From Paenibacillus_Z sp042653205 (GTDB lineage: Bacteria > Bacillota > Bacilli > Paenibacillales > Paenibacillaceae), in contig NZ_JBHSHY010000009.1 in assembly GCF_042653205.1 (NCBI RefSeq), positions 62,001 to 126,000 of the forward strand: DNA of 64,000 nt. Reading direction: 5' to 3'. Shown one piece after another: positions 50,442-59,169 of the stretch. A program made the translations under genes and the position numbers. Each line of letters opens with the position of its first letter. Position 1 is the stretch's first letter. A model generated the notes under the pieces. It made no database searches. It saw only the letters and a program-made list of their open reading frames with translations, and was not told the origin of the DNA.

Positions 50442-51166
50442 GCGCCCTTCACCCCTTCGTACAGCAGTTCGGCCAGATGCATGACGCGCACCGGCTTGTC
50501 GCGGTACCGCAAATTGCCCGCGATGTTCATGAGGCACGCCATGTCGAGCCCGACGAGCACCTCGGCTTCCGTCTCCAGCACGTGATCGGTCTTCTCCGTC
50601 ACCATCGCGCCCGAAATATCGGACATTTTGATCGCGAACGTGCCCCCGAAGCCGCAGCAGTCGTTCGCGAAGGGCAGCGGCACGAGCTCGAGCCCGTTCA
50701 CCCGCTCCATCAGAAGCAGCGGCTCCTCCTTCACGCCGAGCAGGCGGCTGCCGTGGCAGGACGGATGGTACGTGACCTTGTGCGGAAAATGCGCCCCGAC
50801 GTCCGTGACGCCGAGCACCTGCACGAGAAACTGCGTGAATTCGTAGGACTTCTCTTGCAGCTTAAGCGCTTTCTCCAGCATGACGGGATCGTGCTCGAAC
50901 AGCTTCGGATAATGATGGATCATGCCGGTACAGGAGCCCGAAGGAGAAATGACGAAATCGGCGTCCTCGAACGCGGCGATGATCGTCTGCGCGGCCTCGC
51001 GCGCTTCCTTCCAATAGCCGCTGTTGAACGCCGGCTGCCCGCAGCATGTCTGCACGGCCGGAAATTCGAGCGTGACGCCGTATTTGGCCAGCAGCCGCAC
51101 CATGGCTTCCCCGACGCGCGGGTACAGCGCATCGCTCAAGCACGTTATGAATAATGACACTTTCAC
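50438..51166 (-). CDS. lutA: L-lactate utilisation protein LutA
   Basis: 242 residues from the GTG at 51166, giving the MKVSLFITCL start typical of LutA; a GTG four codons upstream (51178) has no ribosome site. Two CCG domains are seen: TCCGQPAFNSGYWKEAR and NDCCGFGGTFAIK, likely heterodisulfide-reductase-like cluster ligands. First gene of the operon lutA-lutB-lutC-lutR. A promoter with a dyad lies 38-67 nt upstream. Oxidation of L-lactate is known for the Bacillus homologues. Confidence 0.94.
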   Translation of the reverse strand: MKVSLFITCLSDALYPRVGEAMVRLLAKYGVTLEFPAVQTCCGQPAFNSGYWKEAREAAQTIIAAFEDADFVISPSGSCTGMIHHYPKLFEHDPVMLEKALKLQEKSYEFTQFLVQVLGVTDVGAHFPHKVTYHPSCHGSRLLGVKEEPLLLMERVNGLELVPLPFANDCCGFGGTFAIKMSDISGAMVTEKTDHVLETEAEVLVGLDMACLMNIAGNLRYRDKPVRVMHLAELLYEGVKGA

Positions 51167-51203
51167 CTCAGCCGGCACCTCGTTTCGATGGTCTATGACG
51201 ATT

Positions 51204-51233
51204 ATTTTATCAGGTTATCAGACAACTTGACAA
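51204..51233 (-). promoter_or_regulatory. lut promoter with candidate GntR operator
   Basis: On the minus strand -35 TTGTCA (51233-51228), an 18-bp spacer and -10 TAAAAT (51209-51204). Inside the spacer is a 13-bp near-palindrome GTTATCAGACAAC (51214-51226, 10 of 13 symmetrical), a fitting size for a FadR-type operator. Repression by the LutR-type regulator is inferred. Confidence 0.55.
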
Positions 51234-51318
51234 TAGAAAATGCGGTCCGCAAGCGCCTATTTTTCGCCTTCCTTGCGGCCGCATCGTTGGTACAACCTGT
51301 CCTTGCCGGAAACTTCGC

Positions 51319-52212
51319 TTAGGGGTACGCCGCGGCATCCCGCCCCATCAAAGGCGAACGCACCAGCAATTTGTTGACGATCCAGCCGTCGTCCCGCGTG
51401 CCTTCCGCCAGATGGCGGCAGGCAAGCTCGATGAGTCCCGCCCACCACATCGGCGTGAGCAGCTCCCACTCCTCGGGCTCGAGCGGCGACACCTCGTCGT
51501 ACCCGTATACGACCTCGTCGTACCGTCCGCGCCACGACAAGGCGAAATCGCCGACCCGGTGATCCCAGTGCGCAAGCTCGAAATCCAGAATCCCCGTCAG
51601 CTTGCCGTCTTGGAAACGCAAATTCCACGGCGTGAAGTCGCCGTGCACGACGATGCCCGGGCGGGCCCGAAGCCGCAGCCCAGCCGCGCGGTCGCGCGCA
51701 CGCTCGAGATGCCAGCGCACTATCCGGACTTCCTCCGGACGGTTGCGCTCCTGCTCCGCCAGCACGCGGTCCAGCGTCTCGTCGCCGAGAATCTCCTCGC
51801 ATCGCCGCCAGCCGGCGCGCTGCCCGATGCCGTCAAGCTTGGCAAGATCGGCATGAAGCCGGGCCAGCAGCCGCCCCCGCTCCCGCCGTTCCGCATCGCC
51901 GCCATCCCCGGCCGGCGGATCTCCGGGCAGGAAGGGATGCAGGCTCCACGTCTCCCCCTGCACCTCGAGCGGTCCTGCGACGACGGGCGCGACCGGCCAG
52001 CCGAGCGCGGCGACCCTTGCCAGCAGACGCACTTCATAGTCGATAGCCTCCCGCGCGGTCGCCGATGACCAGCGGCGCAGCACCAGCCGTTCGTGTCCCG
52101 ACGCCACCTGCCAGTGAACGTTCAGCCGCCCGCCCAGCGGCACGGCCGACTGGACGTTGAACCGCTCCAGCACCTCTTGGCCGGGCATACCCGTTTCAGA
52201 CGCTTGATCCAT
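51319..52212 (-). CDS. Aminoglycoside-phosphotransferase-fold kinase
   Basis: 297 residues from the ATG at 52212, 6 nt behind GGAGG. Protein-kinase-like fold of the APH/choline-kinase family with the catalytic loop IVVHGDFTPWNLRF (HGDxxxxN) and the metal block GILDFELAHWDHRVGDFA. The N-terminal lobe is LNVHWQVASGHERLVLRRWS. The substrate may be a small hydroxyl compound (homoserine, sugar, antibiotic); nothing in the sequence decides. It stands alone between lut and rha operons. No resistance function should be assumed. Confidence 0.88.
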   Translation of the reverse strand: MDQASETGMPGQEVLERFNVQSAVPLGGRLNVHWQVASGHERLVLRRWSSATAREAIDYEVRLLARVAALGWPVAPVVAGPLEVQGETWSLHPFLPGDPPAGDGGDAERRERGRLLARLHADLAKLDGIGQRAGWRRCEEILGDETLDRVLAEQERNRPEEVRIVRWHLERARDRAAGLRLRARPGIVVHGDFTPWNLRFQDGKLTGILDFELAHWDHRVGDFALSWRGRYDEVVYGYDEVSPLEPEEWELLTPMWWAGLIELACRHLAEGTRDDGWIVNKLLVRSPLMGRDAAAYP

Positions 52213-52353
52213 CAACTTCCTCCTCTCGCCCACGGCTTCCGGATTCTGCAAGTCTCATGCTAAACCTAAAGTTCGACTCCTAAGCCGCTAATCCTTCCGC
52301 TTGCCGGCAAGAACGTCCGGCCGCTTCGCCGAACGGCCGCGCGGCGTTAACGA

Positions 52354-52384
52354 ACAAAGCAGCCGATCGCGGCGATCGGCTGCT
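52354..52384 (-). terminator. Terminator of the rhamnose operon
   Basis: A perfect 12-bp stem AGCAGCCGATCG/CGATCGGCTGCT (52358-52369, 52373-52384) with a 3-nt loop and a short T-rich minus-strand tail, about 110 nt after the DeoR gene. Confidence 0.7.
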
Positions 52385-52494
52385 CCGTGTTGGCTTACTC
52401 ATGGTATAGGACGCTTCGTATGGTTGGGCGGTTACGGCCGCCGAGCGGCTTCTCCCGCTCCCGGCCCGTCTCCCGCCCCGCGGACGCCGGCCGC

Positions 52495-53265
52495 TCACAC
52501 GATGCGGACCGCGATCGACCGCTCCGCCAGCGAGGCGAGCGTCTCCGGGGAGACTCGCTTGTCCGTGACGATCGCGTCCACGTCGCCGAGCTCCGCGACC
52601 TGCGTGAACGCCTGCACGCCGAATTTGCTGGCATCGGCGAGCAGGACGACTTCGTCGGCCATGCCGAGCATCTTTTGCTTAATGCGCGCCTGCAGCTCGT
52701 TGGCCTCGCTGATCCCGCGCTCCAAGTGCACGCCCTTGCAGGAGAAGAACGCCTTGTCGACATGGTAGGCGTCGAGCGAGCGCTCCGCCAGCGGGCCGAC
52801 GTAGGAGAGCGAGCGCTGCGCCAGCAGGCCGCCCGTCGAGATGACCTCGATGCGCTCCTTGCTGCTCAGCTCCACCGCGACCTTGATGGAATTGGTGAGC
52901 ACCGTCAGCGACATATCCGGCAGATACGACGCCATGTACCAGGCGGTCGAGCTGGCGTCGAGCAGCAGCCGGTCGTTCGGACGGACCAGCTTCACCGCCT
53001 CCTCGGCGATGCGCCGCTTCTCCTCCGCGTGCGCGATCTCGCGCTCTGCGTACGGAATTTCCGGCTGCTGCTGCTGCGGCAGGTCCTTCACGCTGACCGC
53101 GCCGCCATGAGAACGGCGAAGCCGGCCGGCCTGCTCCAGCCGGTCCAGGTCGCGGCGGATCGTCTCCTCCGTCACCTGGCACAGCTCGCTCAGCTCCGTC
53201 ACCCGGATGCTGCCCCGTTCATTCACCAGCCCAACGATCATCTCATAGCGTTCCGCAACCAGCAT
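52495..53265 (-). CDS. rhaR: DeoR-family regulator of the rhamnose operon
   Basis: 256 residues from the ATG at 53265 behind GGGAGAG. N-terminal HTH (RYEMIVGLVNERGSIRVTEL, SELCQVTEETIRRDLDRLEQ) and a sugar-phosphate binding domain of the ribose-5-phosphate-isomerase-like fold (LLLDASSTAWYMASYLPDMS, LTNSIKVAVELS, FFSCKGVHLERGISEAN, LADASKFGVQAF). DeoR proteins respond to phosphorylated sugars; here rhamnulose 1-phosphate is likely. Last gene of the rha operon, 82 nt after rhaB. The name is by context with Bacillus rhaR. Confidence 0.87.
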   Translation of the reverse strand: MLVAERYEMIVGLVNERGSIRVTELSELCQVTEETIRRDLDRLEQAGRLRRSHGGAVSVKDLPQQQQPEIPYAEREIAHAEEKRRIAEEAVKLVRPNDRLLLDASSTAWYMASYLPDMSLTVLTNSIKVAVELSSKERIEVISTGGLLAQRSLSYVGPLAERSLDAYHVDKAFFSCKGVHLERGISEANELQARIKQKMLGMADEVVLLADASKFGVQAFTQVAELGDVDAIVTDKRVSPETLASLAERSIAVRIV

Positions 53266-53347
53266 TGTCGATCTCTCCCGCATCTAACGAAATAGTAATG
53301 ATATAAAACGGATATAAAGCGCTTGGCGCGAAGCCCGCGCCAAGCCG

Positions 53348-54820
53348 TTACGCCAAGCCCGCCAGCGCGCGGAACCGGCCGTACGCCTCGTCCCAGGCCG
53401 CGCCGTCCCGCGGCTCGTACGCCGTCACCGGGAATGAGTCGCGGATGACCCTGCGCGCTTCCCAGATGTCCGCGAACTCGCCCTGCGCGATCCATTGGAC
53501 CGCGAGGTTGCCGAGCGCGCTGCCCTCGACAGGACCGGCCCATACCGGCTTGCCGATCGCGTTCGCCGACCATTGGCACAGCAGCGCGTTCTGAATGCCG
53601 CCGCCGACCATGTGGAGGCCGCCGAACCGCTTGTTCGAGAGCCGCTCCGTTAATTCAAGCACATAACGGTATTTGAGCGCAAGGCTTTCGAGGATGCAGC
53701 GGACGATCCCGCCGGGCGTTCCCGGCGCCTTCTGACCCGTATCCGCGCAGTAGCGCGCGATGCGCGCCGGCATGTCGCCGGGGTGCAGGAACGCCGGATC
53801 GTCGGGATCGATGAACGCGCCGAACGCCGGCGCCTGCTCCGCCAGCCGCACCAGCTCGGGGAAGCCGAGCGTCAGGCCCGCCTTCTCCCACGTCCGGCGG
53901 CTCTCCTGCAGGATCCACAGCCCCATGATGTTCTTCAGCAGGCGGAACGTCCCGTTCACGCCGCCTTCGTTGGTGAAATTCAGCTCCCGGGCCAGCTCGC
54001 CCATGACCGGGCGGTCGACCTCGGTGCCAATGAGCGACCACGTGCCGCAGCTGAGGTAGGCAAAATCTCGCTCCAGCGCCGGCACCGCCGCGACGGCGGA
54101 GCCGGTGTCGTGCTCCGCGACCGCGTAGACCGGCACCGCGCCTACGCCGAGCTCCTCCCGCAGCGAGCCGCGAACCGCCCCGACCCGCGTGCCCGGCTGC
54201 ACGACCGGACCGAACAGCGCCGGCGATACGCCGATTTCCGCGATCAGCTCTCCGTCCCAGCCGCCGAGCAGCGGATTGTACAGCTGCGTCGTCGTCGCAT
54301 TCGAGAATTCGCTATGCATCTCGCCCGTGAGGAAGTAGCGCAGCAGGTCCGGAATCATCAGCAGCCGCTTCGCCTGCTCCAGCAGCGGGGAATCCGCCTC
54401 CTTCAAGGCCGCGAGCTGATAGATAGTATTGAACGGCAGGAACTGAATGCCGCTCCGGCCGAAGATCCGCTCGGGCGTCAGCCGCGCCATTGTCCGCTCC
54501 ATGACGCCGTCGGTATGGCGGTCGCGGTAATGGTACGGATTGCCGAGCAGCTCGCCGTTCCGGCCGATCAGGCCGAAGTCGACGGCCCACGAGTCGATGC
54601 CCAGGCTGACCGGCTCCTCGCCGGCATGCTTCGCCTTCAGCAGCCCCTGCTTGATGTCGTGGAACAAGCGGAGGATGTCCCACTGCAGGCGGTCGCCCAC
54701 CGCGACGGGATCGTTGCCGAAGCGGTGAATCTCCTCCACCTCGATGAGGCGGTCGTTCAATCGGCCGAGCAGCGCCCTGCCGCTGCTCGCGCCGAGATCG
54801 TATGCCAGTATGCTCGGCAA
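53348..54820 (-). CDS. rhaB: Rhamnulokinase
   Basis: 490 residues, FGGY sugar kinase. Phosphorylates L-rhamnulose to L-rhamnulose 1-phosphate with ATP. N-terminal ATPase block ILAYDLGASSGRALLG, LGIDSWAVDFGLIGRNG, sugar site NPYHYRDRHTDGVMER, and C-terminal GGLHMVGGGIQNALLCQWSA followed by NAIGKPVWAGP. The start is TTG, 7 nt behind GGGAGGG. It follows rhaA by 110 nt that contain a 13-bp hairpin. Confidence 0.96.
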   Translation of the reverse strand: MPSILAYDLGASSGRALLGRLNDRLIEVEEIHRFGNDPVAVGDRLQWDILRLFHDIKQGLLKAKHAGEEPVSLGIDSWAVDFGLIGRNGELLGNPYHYRDRHTDGVMERTMARLTPERIFGRSGIQFLPFNTIYQLAALKEADSPLLEQAKRLLMIPDLLRYFLTGEMHSEFSNATTTQLYNPLLGGWDGELIAEIGVSPALFGPVVQPGTRVGAVRGSLREELGVGAVPVYAVAEHDTGSAVAAVPALERDFAYLSCGTWSLIGTEVDRPVMGELARELNFTNEGGVNGTFRLLKNIMGLWILQESRRTWEKAGLTLGFPELVRLAEQAPAFGAFIDPDDPAFLHPGDMPARIARYCADTGQKAPGTPGGIVRCILESLALKYRYVLELTERLSNKRFGGLHMVGGGIQNALLCQWSANAIGKPVWAGPVEGSALGNLAVQWIAQGEFADIWEARRVIRDSFPVTAYEPRDGAAWDEAYGRFRALAGLA

Positions 54821-54842
54821 GCGGCAACCCTCCCGATGTCGT

Positions 54843-54870
54843 GCCGAAGAGGGCCGCGGCCCTCTTCGGC
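54843..54870. other. Intercistronic hairpin between rhaA and rhaB
   Basis: A perfect 13-bp stem GCCGAAGAGGGCC/GGCCCTCTTCGGC with two unpaired central bases, just upstream of the rhaB ribosome site. There is no T-tail, so it is likely an mRNA-stabilising or processing structure. Confidence 0.7.
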
Positions 54871-54930
54871 GAACTCGCTTCTTCTAAATTGGCGATCGTT
54901 ATCGCATTTGCTGAAGCCGATCGTGCCCGA

Positions 54931-56220
54931 TTAGTTGTTCGCGACGGCCGCCTGCGCGCCGCGCTTCAGCAGCACGTCCTTCTCGTACGCCTTGACCTCG
55001 GCGAGCCACGCTTCGCGCACGGGCACGCCCTGCTGCGCGCAGTAGTAGTCCCATACCGCGCCGAACGGATACGACTTGAACTCCTCCTGCAGCGCGAGGC
55101 GCGTCGTGAAGTCGAACTCGTTCTCCGCCTGGCGGAGCGCCTCGACGGGATCCAGGAAGCCGCGGAGCAGCGCCTTGATCGTGTTGCGCGTGCCGATGAC
55201 CCACGCCGCCACGCGGTTGATGCTGGCGTCGAAGAAATCGAGGCCGATATGCGTCTTGCCTAGCAGATCGCCGCGGACGAGCTCGCGCCCGATCTCGATC
55301 AGCTCGTCGTCGAACGTCACGACGTGGTCGCTGTCCCAGCGCATCGGACGGCTGACGTGCAGCAGGATGCCGTCCGCGAAGAGCGACAGCGCGGACAGCT
55401 TGTTCGAGATAACCTCCGTCGGATGGAAATGGCCGGCGTCGAGGCAGATCAGCTTGTTGTTGGCGATGCCGTAGCCCATGTAGAATTCATGCGAGCCGAC
55501 GACGTACGCCTCGGAGCCGAGGCCGAACAGCTTGCTCTCGACGGCGTCGAGGTTATGCGCCGGGTTCAGCTCCTCCGCGAATACCTCGTCGAGCGCGTCC
55601 TTCAGCCGCGCGCGCGGCGCCAGGCGGTCGGCCGGCGCATCCTTGAAGCCGTCCGGGATCCACACGTTCGTCACGCAGGTTTGGCCGAGCTGCTCGCCGA
55701 AGTAGGCGCCGACCTTGCGGGCCGCCTTGCAGTGGTCGATCCAGAACCGGCGGATGTCCGGATCCGGATGGCTCAGCGTGAAGCCGTCGGCCGACTTCGG
55801 GTGCGAGAAGCAGGTCGGGTTGAAGTCGAGGCCCAGCCCCTGCTCCCTTGCCCAGTCGACCCAAGACTCGAAATGCTTCGGCTCGATCCGGTCGAGCTCC
55901 ACCTTCTCGTCCGTATCCGCGTAAATCGCGTGCAGGCTGACCTTATGCTTGCCCGGAATTAGGGAAAACGCTTTCTCCAAATCGGCGCGAAGCTCCTCCG
56001 GCGTGCCTGCGGCCCCCGGGTAGTTGCCCGTGACAGAGATGCCGCCCGTAAGCGCTTGCGATTTGTTCAAGAAACCGCGGACGTCGTCGCCTTGCCAGCA
56101 GTGCATCGAGATCTTGATCCCGGCGAGCTTCTCGAGCGCCGCGTCGACGTCGATGCCGTGCTCCGCGTACAGCGCCTTGGCGGCTTCGTAATTCGCGATA
56201 ATGCGTTGGTCCATGTTCAT
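54931..56220 (-). CDS. rhaA: L-rhamnose isomerase
   Basis: 429 residues. Converts L-rhamnose to L-rhamnulose; metal-dependent TIM barrel. Blocks: LAGIKISMHCWQGDDVRGF, GLDFNPTCFSHPKSADGFTL followed by SHPD, CLDAGHFHPTEVISNKLSAL, and IGLDFFDASINRVAAWVIGT. Metal ligands (Glu, Asp, His) fall in these blocks. It begins 13 nt after the ASRT-family gene and is followed by the hairpin and rhaB. Usual family length. Confidence 0.97.
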   Translation of the reverse strand: MNMDQRIIANYEAAKALYAEHGIDVDAALEKLAGIKISMHCWQGDDVRGFLNKSQALTGGISVTGNYPGAAGTPEELRADLEKAFSLIPGKHKVSLHAIYADTDEKVELDRIEPKHFESWVDWAREQGLGLDFNPTCFSHPKSADGFTLSHPDPDIRRFWIDHCKAARKVGAYFGEQLGQTCVTNVWIPDGFKDAPADRLAPRARLKDALDEVFAEELNPAHNLDAVESKLFGLGSEAYVVGSHEFYMGYGIANNKLICLDAGHFHPTEVISNKLSALSLFADGILLHVSRPMRWDSDHVVTFDDELIEIGRELVRGDLLGKTHIGLDFFDASINRVAAWVIGTRNTIKALLRGFLDPVEALRQAENEFDFTTRLALQEEFKSYPFGAVWDYYCAQQGVPVREAWLAEVKAYEKDVLLKRGAQAAVANN

Positions 56221-56233
56221 TGCTCCTTCGCTC

Positions 56234-56611
56234 TTATTTGATAGGATGAGCCATGACAGACATGAGCGCGTTGGCCGCCTGCGTGGCGTCCAGCCGGCTG
56301 TACTGCACGATGACCGGAATGTCGCTCAGCACTTCGATCGCGTAAGGAACGCCCGGCGGAATGGACGCTCCTGTAGCCGAGAGGGTGGACGTGCGGATAT
56401 GCTTCGTTCTTCGGCCGGGGACGACCGCCAGAATATTCTCGAGCGGTTCGCGGTCTTCAAAAAAGATCGTCAACCGCAGCAGCGCCTCCTCGGAGGAGCA
56501 GTTCAGCACGCAGATGGATTCGTGGCTCTCGTACGCGCTCCCCTCGGCGCTCGTCGGCGGAATAAAGCCGTCCGGGATGATCCAATGCTTCTCGCCTCTT
56601 GCTTGGTACAT
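56234..56611 (-). CDS. Sensory-rhodopsin-transducer (ASRT) family protein in the rhamnose operon
   Basis: 125 residues from the ATG at 56611 behind GAGAGGAAG. Matches the Anabaena sensory rhodopsin transducer family: HWIIPDGFIPP, YESHESICVLNCSSEEALLR, FFEDREPLENILAVVPGRRT (then KHIRT) and IPVIVQYSRLDATQAANALM. No rhodopsin is encoded nearby. The family fold is a small beta-sandwich tetramer that can bind DNA or, as suggested for many bacterial copies, sugars. Here it lies between rhaEW and rhaA, 13 nt before rhaA, so a link to rhamnose metabolism is likely; the role is not known. Confidence 0.88.
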   Translation of the reverse strand: MYQARGEKHWIIPDGFIPPTSAEGSAYESHESICVLNCSSEEALLRLTIFFEDREPLENILAVVPGRRTKHIRTSTLSATGASIPPGVPYAIEVLSDIPVIVQYSRLDATQAANALMSVMAHPIK

Positions 56612-56661
56612 GCTCCGCACTTCCTCTCGTCATATGAAAATGGTCTTGAACGATTCCCGCC

Positions 56662-56690
56662 CGCGAAGCCGCCTGCATAGCGGCTTCGCG
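56662..56690. other. Intercistronic hairpin between rhaEW and the ASRT gene
   Basis: A perfect 11-bp stem CGCGAAGCCGC/GCGGCTTCGCG with a 7-nt loop in the 133-nt gap, without a T-tail. Similar in placement to the hairpin before rhaB. Confidence 0.65.
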
Positions 56691-56744
56691 CATGAATGCC
56701 GAGCGCGGGATCGCTTTTCGCGTGAACGACGTGCGCGGAATGGC

Positions 56745-58814
56745 TTATCGCGTGAACGCTGCCGGCACGCCGCCGTCGATCGTCAGCATACAGCCTGTCG
56801 TCTTGTCCGCCCTCGACGAGGCGAAGAACGCGATGCCTTCGGCGATGTCGCGCGGGTAGATGTTGACGAGCAGTGTCGTGCGCTTGCGGTAATACTCCTC
56901 CAGCTGGTCGGGCTCGATGCCGTAGGCTGCGGCGCGTTCGTTGCGCCAGCTGCTGTTCCAGATCGCGGAGCCCTGCAGGATCGCGTCCGGCAAAATCGTG
57001 TTGACGCGGATGCCGAATTCGCCGCCCTCCGCCGCGATGCAGCGCGCGAGGTGCGCTTCGAGCGCCTTCGCCGAGCTGTAAGCCGACGCGCTCTTGCCCG
57101 CGTAGATGGAGTTCTTCGAGCCGATGAACACCATGTTGCCGCCGATCGCCTGTTCCTGCATCAGCTTGAACGCCTCGCGCGCCACGAGGAAATAGCCGGT
57201 CCCGAGCACATTGATATTCAGGTTCCATTCCTGCAGCGACGTCCGGCCGAACGGGCTCGACGTCGCGAGGCCGGCGTTGTTGACGACGATGTCGAGGCCG
57301 CCGTAGGCGAGCGCCGTCTCCGCGATCGCGGCGATGACCGCCTCCTCGCTCGTCACGTCCATCTTCACCGCGAGCGCGCGGCCTTCGCCGTGCCTCTCGT
57401 TGATTTCGCCGGCGACCCGCTCCGCTCCTTCCAGGTTCAGGTCCGCCAGCACGACGTGCGCGCCTTCGGAGACGAGACGGCGGGCCGTTTCGCTGCCGAT
57501 GCCGCCGGCGCCGCCGGTAATGAACGCGATCTTGCGGGAGAACTCCGCTTCCGCCGGCGCAAGCGACAATTTATACAGCTCGAGCGGCCAATACTCGACG
57601 TTGAACGATTCGTTCTCGCTCAGGGACACGAAATTTCCGAGCGCCGTGGCCCCCCGCATGACCGCGATCGCGCGGTGGTAGAGCGCACCGCTGACCTTGG
57701 CGTTGGCCCAGCTCTTGCCCGTGTTGATCATGCCGACGCCCGGAATGAGGATGACGCGCGGCGCGGCCTCGAACATGACGTCGCCTTCGTTCTTGTTGCG
57801 CTCGAAATAGGCCTCGTACTGTTTCTTATACGCCGCGACGCTCTCTTTCAGAATGGCTTTCAGCCCTTCGGCGTCGCTCGCGTCCGGCGTCCAGTCAATG
57901 AACAGCGGCACGACCTTCGTGTGCACGAGATGGTCCGGGCAAGCCGCGCCGACCTGCGACAGCGCGGCCGAATCCGCGCCGCCGACGAACGCCAGCACGT
58001 CCGCCTCATCGTCGAACGTCAGGATCATCTTCTTCGCGCCGCTGACCGCGCCGCGGATCGTCGGCATGACCTGCGCGGCCAGGCTTCTGCGGTCGTCGGC
58101 CGGCAGCGCCGCGTGCTTCGTACCGCCGAACAGCTTGGCTTCGTTCACGCGCGCTTCGATGAACGCTGCCGCTTCGTTGATGATCTTGATCGTTTGCGCG
58201 TACGCCTCTTCGCTCGTCTCGCCCCACGTCACGAGGCCGTGCTTCTCCATCAGCACGAGCTCGGCCTGCGGGTTGCCCAGCACGCCCTGCGCGATCAGCT
58301 TGGACAGCGCGAAGCCGGGACGCACGTACGGCACCCAGACGAAGCGGTCGCCGAAAATCTCCTTCGCCAGCTGCTTGCCGTTATCCGCGCAGCAGAGGCT
58401 GATGATGGCGTCCGGATGCGTATGGTCGACGTGCTTGAACGGCAGGAAGGCGTGCAGCAGCGTTTCGATGGACGCGCGCGGGTGCTTGGCGTCGATCATG
58501 CAGTGCCCGAGGTACGCGACCATCTCTTCGTCGGTCATGGCGTCGCGCTCGAACAGCGGACGGATGTCCTCGAGGCGCAGCCCCGTGAAGTTGCCGGCCT
58601 TCATCGTCGCGAGGTCGGAGCCGCTGCCTTTCACATACATCACTTCGACGTCGCGGCCGCGGAAGTCGGTGACCGTCGTTTTCGCGGACGTGTTGCCGCC
58701 GCCCCAGTTGCAGACGCGCCGGTCCGCGCCGATGAGGTTGGAGCGATAGACGAGCTGCGCGAGACCGTCCCGCTGCTCCGAAGCCTTCACGTGATCCCAT
58801 AAGCTTTGTACCAT
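56745..58814 (-). CDS. rhaEW: Bifunctional rhamnulose-1-phosphate aldolase / alcohol dehydrogenase
   Basis: 689 residues, two enzymes in one chain. The N-terminal class II aldolase/adducin domain (about 20-400) has NLIGADRRVCNWGGGNTSAK and FKHVDHTHPDAIISL with zinc His residues, and splits rhamnulose 1-phosphate to dihydroxyacetone phosphate and L-lactaldehyde. The C-terminal short-chain dehydrogenase (about 425-689) has the NAD loop TGGAGGIGSETARR and active-site YSSAKALEAH. It oxidises or reduces L-lactaldehyde. The ATG is behind GGAGGG. First gene of the operon; it has the family's normal fused form. Confidence 0.95.
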   Translation of the reverse strand: MVQSLWDHVKASEQRDGLAQLVYRSNLIGADRRVCNWGGGNTSAKTTVTDFRGRDVEVMYVKGSGSDLATMKAGNFTGLRLEDIRPLFERDAMTDEEMVAYLGHCMIDAKHPRASIETLLHAFLPFKHVDHTHPDAIISLCCADNGKQLAKEIFGDRFVWVPYVRPGFALSKLIAQGVLGNPQAELVLMEKHGLVTWGETSEEAYAQTIKIINEAAAFIEARVNEAKLFGGTKHAALPADDRRSLAAQVMPTIRGAVSGAKKMILTFDDEADVLAFVGGADSAALSQVGAACPDHLVHTKVVPLFIDWTPDASDAEGLKAILKESVAAYKKQYEAYFERNKNEGDVMFEAAPRVILIPGVGMINTGKSWANAKVSGALYHRAIAVMRGATALGNFVSLSENESFNVEYWPLELYKLSLAPAEAEFSRKIAFITGGAGGIGSETARRLVSEGAHVVLADLNLEGAERVAGEINERHGEGRALAVKMDVTSEEAVIAAIAETALAYGGLDIVVNNAGLATSSPFGRTSLQEWNLNINVLGTGYFLVAREAFKLMQEQAIGGNMVFIGSKNSIYAGKSASAYSSAKALEAHLARCIAAEGGEFGIRVNTILPDAILQGSAIWNSSWRNERAAAYGIEPDQLEEYYRKRTTLLVNIYPRDIAEGIAFFASSRADKTTGCMLTIDGGVPAAFTR

Positions 58815-58875
58815 TTGTTTCCCTCCGAATGAGTAGGATAATTTGCGGTTGAGCCCAGTTTAGCATGTTTGTTTG

Positions 58876-58899
58876 TGTTTGAATATACATTTTCAAACA
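58876..58899. promoter_or_regulatory. Candidate RhaR operator upstream of rhaEW
   Basis: A perfect 8-bp dyad TGTTTGAA/TTCAAACA (58876-58883, 58892-58899) with an 8-nt centre lies about 62-85 nt upstream of the rhaEW start in an AT-rich patch that contrasts with the GC-rich surroundings. A DeoR-type repressor site is the likely meaning. No clear -35/-10 pair was identified. Confidence 0.5.
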
Positions 58900-59085
58900 A
58901 AAACAAAATGATTTCAGTCCTAGATCGCATGCAAAGAAAGAGCGAAAGCGAGCCGATATCCGCCCCAAGCTGATTCGATGGCCCCGCTTGGCGGTGGCGG
59001 CGGGGGAGCCCCGCTCCCGCGGCGTCCACGCGCGCGCGGCCGGCCGGCCTAAGGCGCGGGAATAACCTTGCTGACCCGCACGCCA

Positions 59086-59127
59086 AAAACGCACCTGCCG
59101 GCCGGTTAAGGCTGACAGGTGCGTTTT
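59086..59127. terminator. Terminator downstream of phnW
   Basis: A perfect 12-bp stem AAAACGCACCTG/CAGGTGCGTTTT (59086-59097, 59116-59127) with T-runs on both strands, about 280 nt after the phnW stop. Apart from a small remnant at 59170-59301, the 594-nt gap 58815-59408 holds no gene. Confidence 0.8.
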
Positions 59128-59169
59128 GACTTGCGTGGCGTCTAGGGGAGCGCGAGGTGGTTTAGATGA

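Noticed and set aside
56361..58802. Plus-strand open frame of 813 codons
   Set aside because: Antisense shadow of rhaEW and the ASRT gene, both with clear family motifs.
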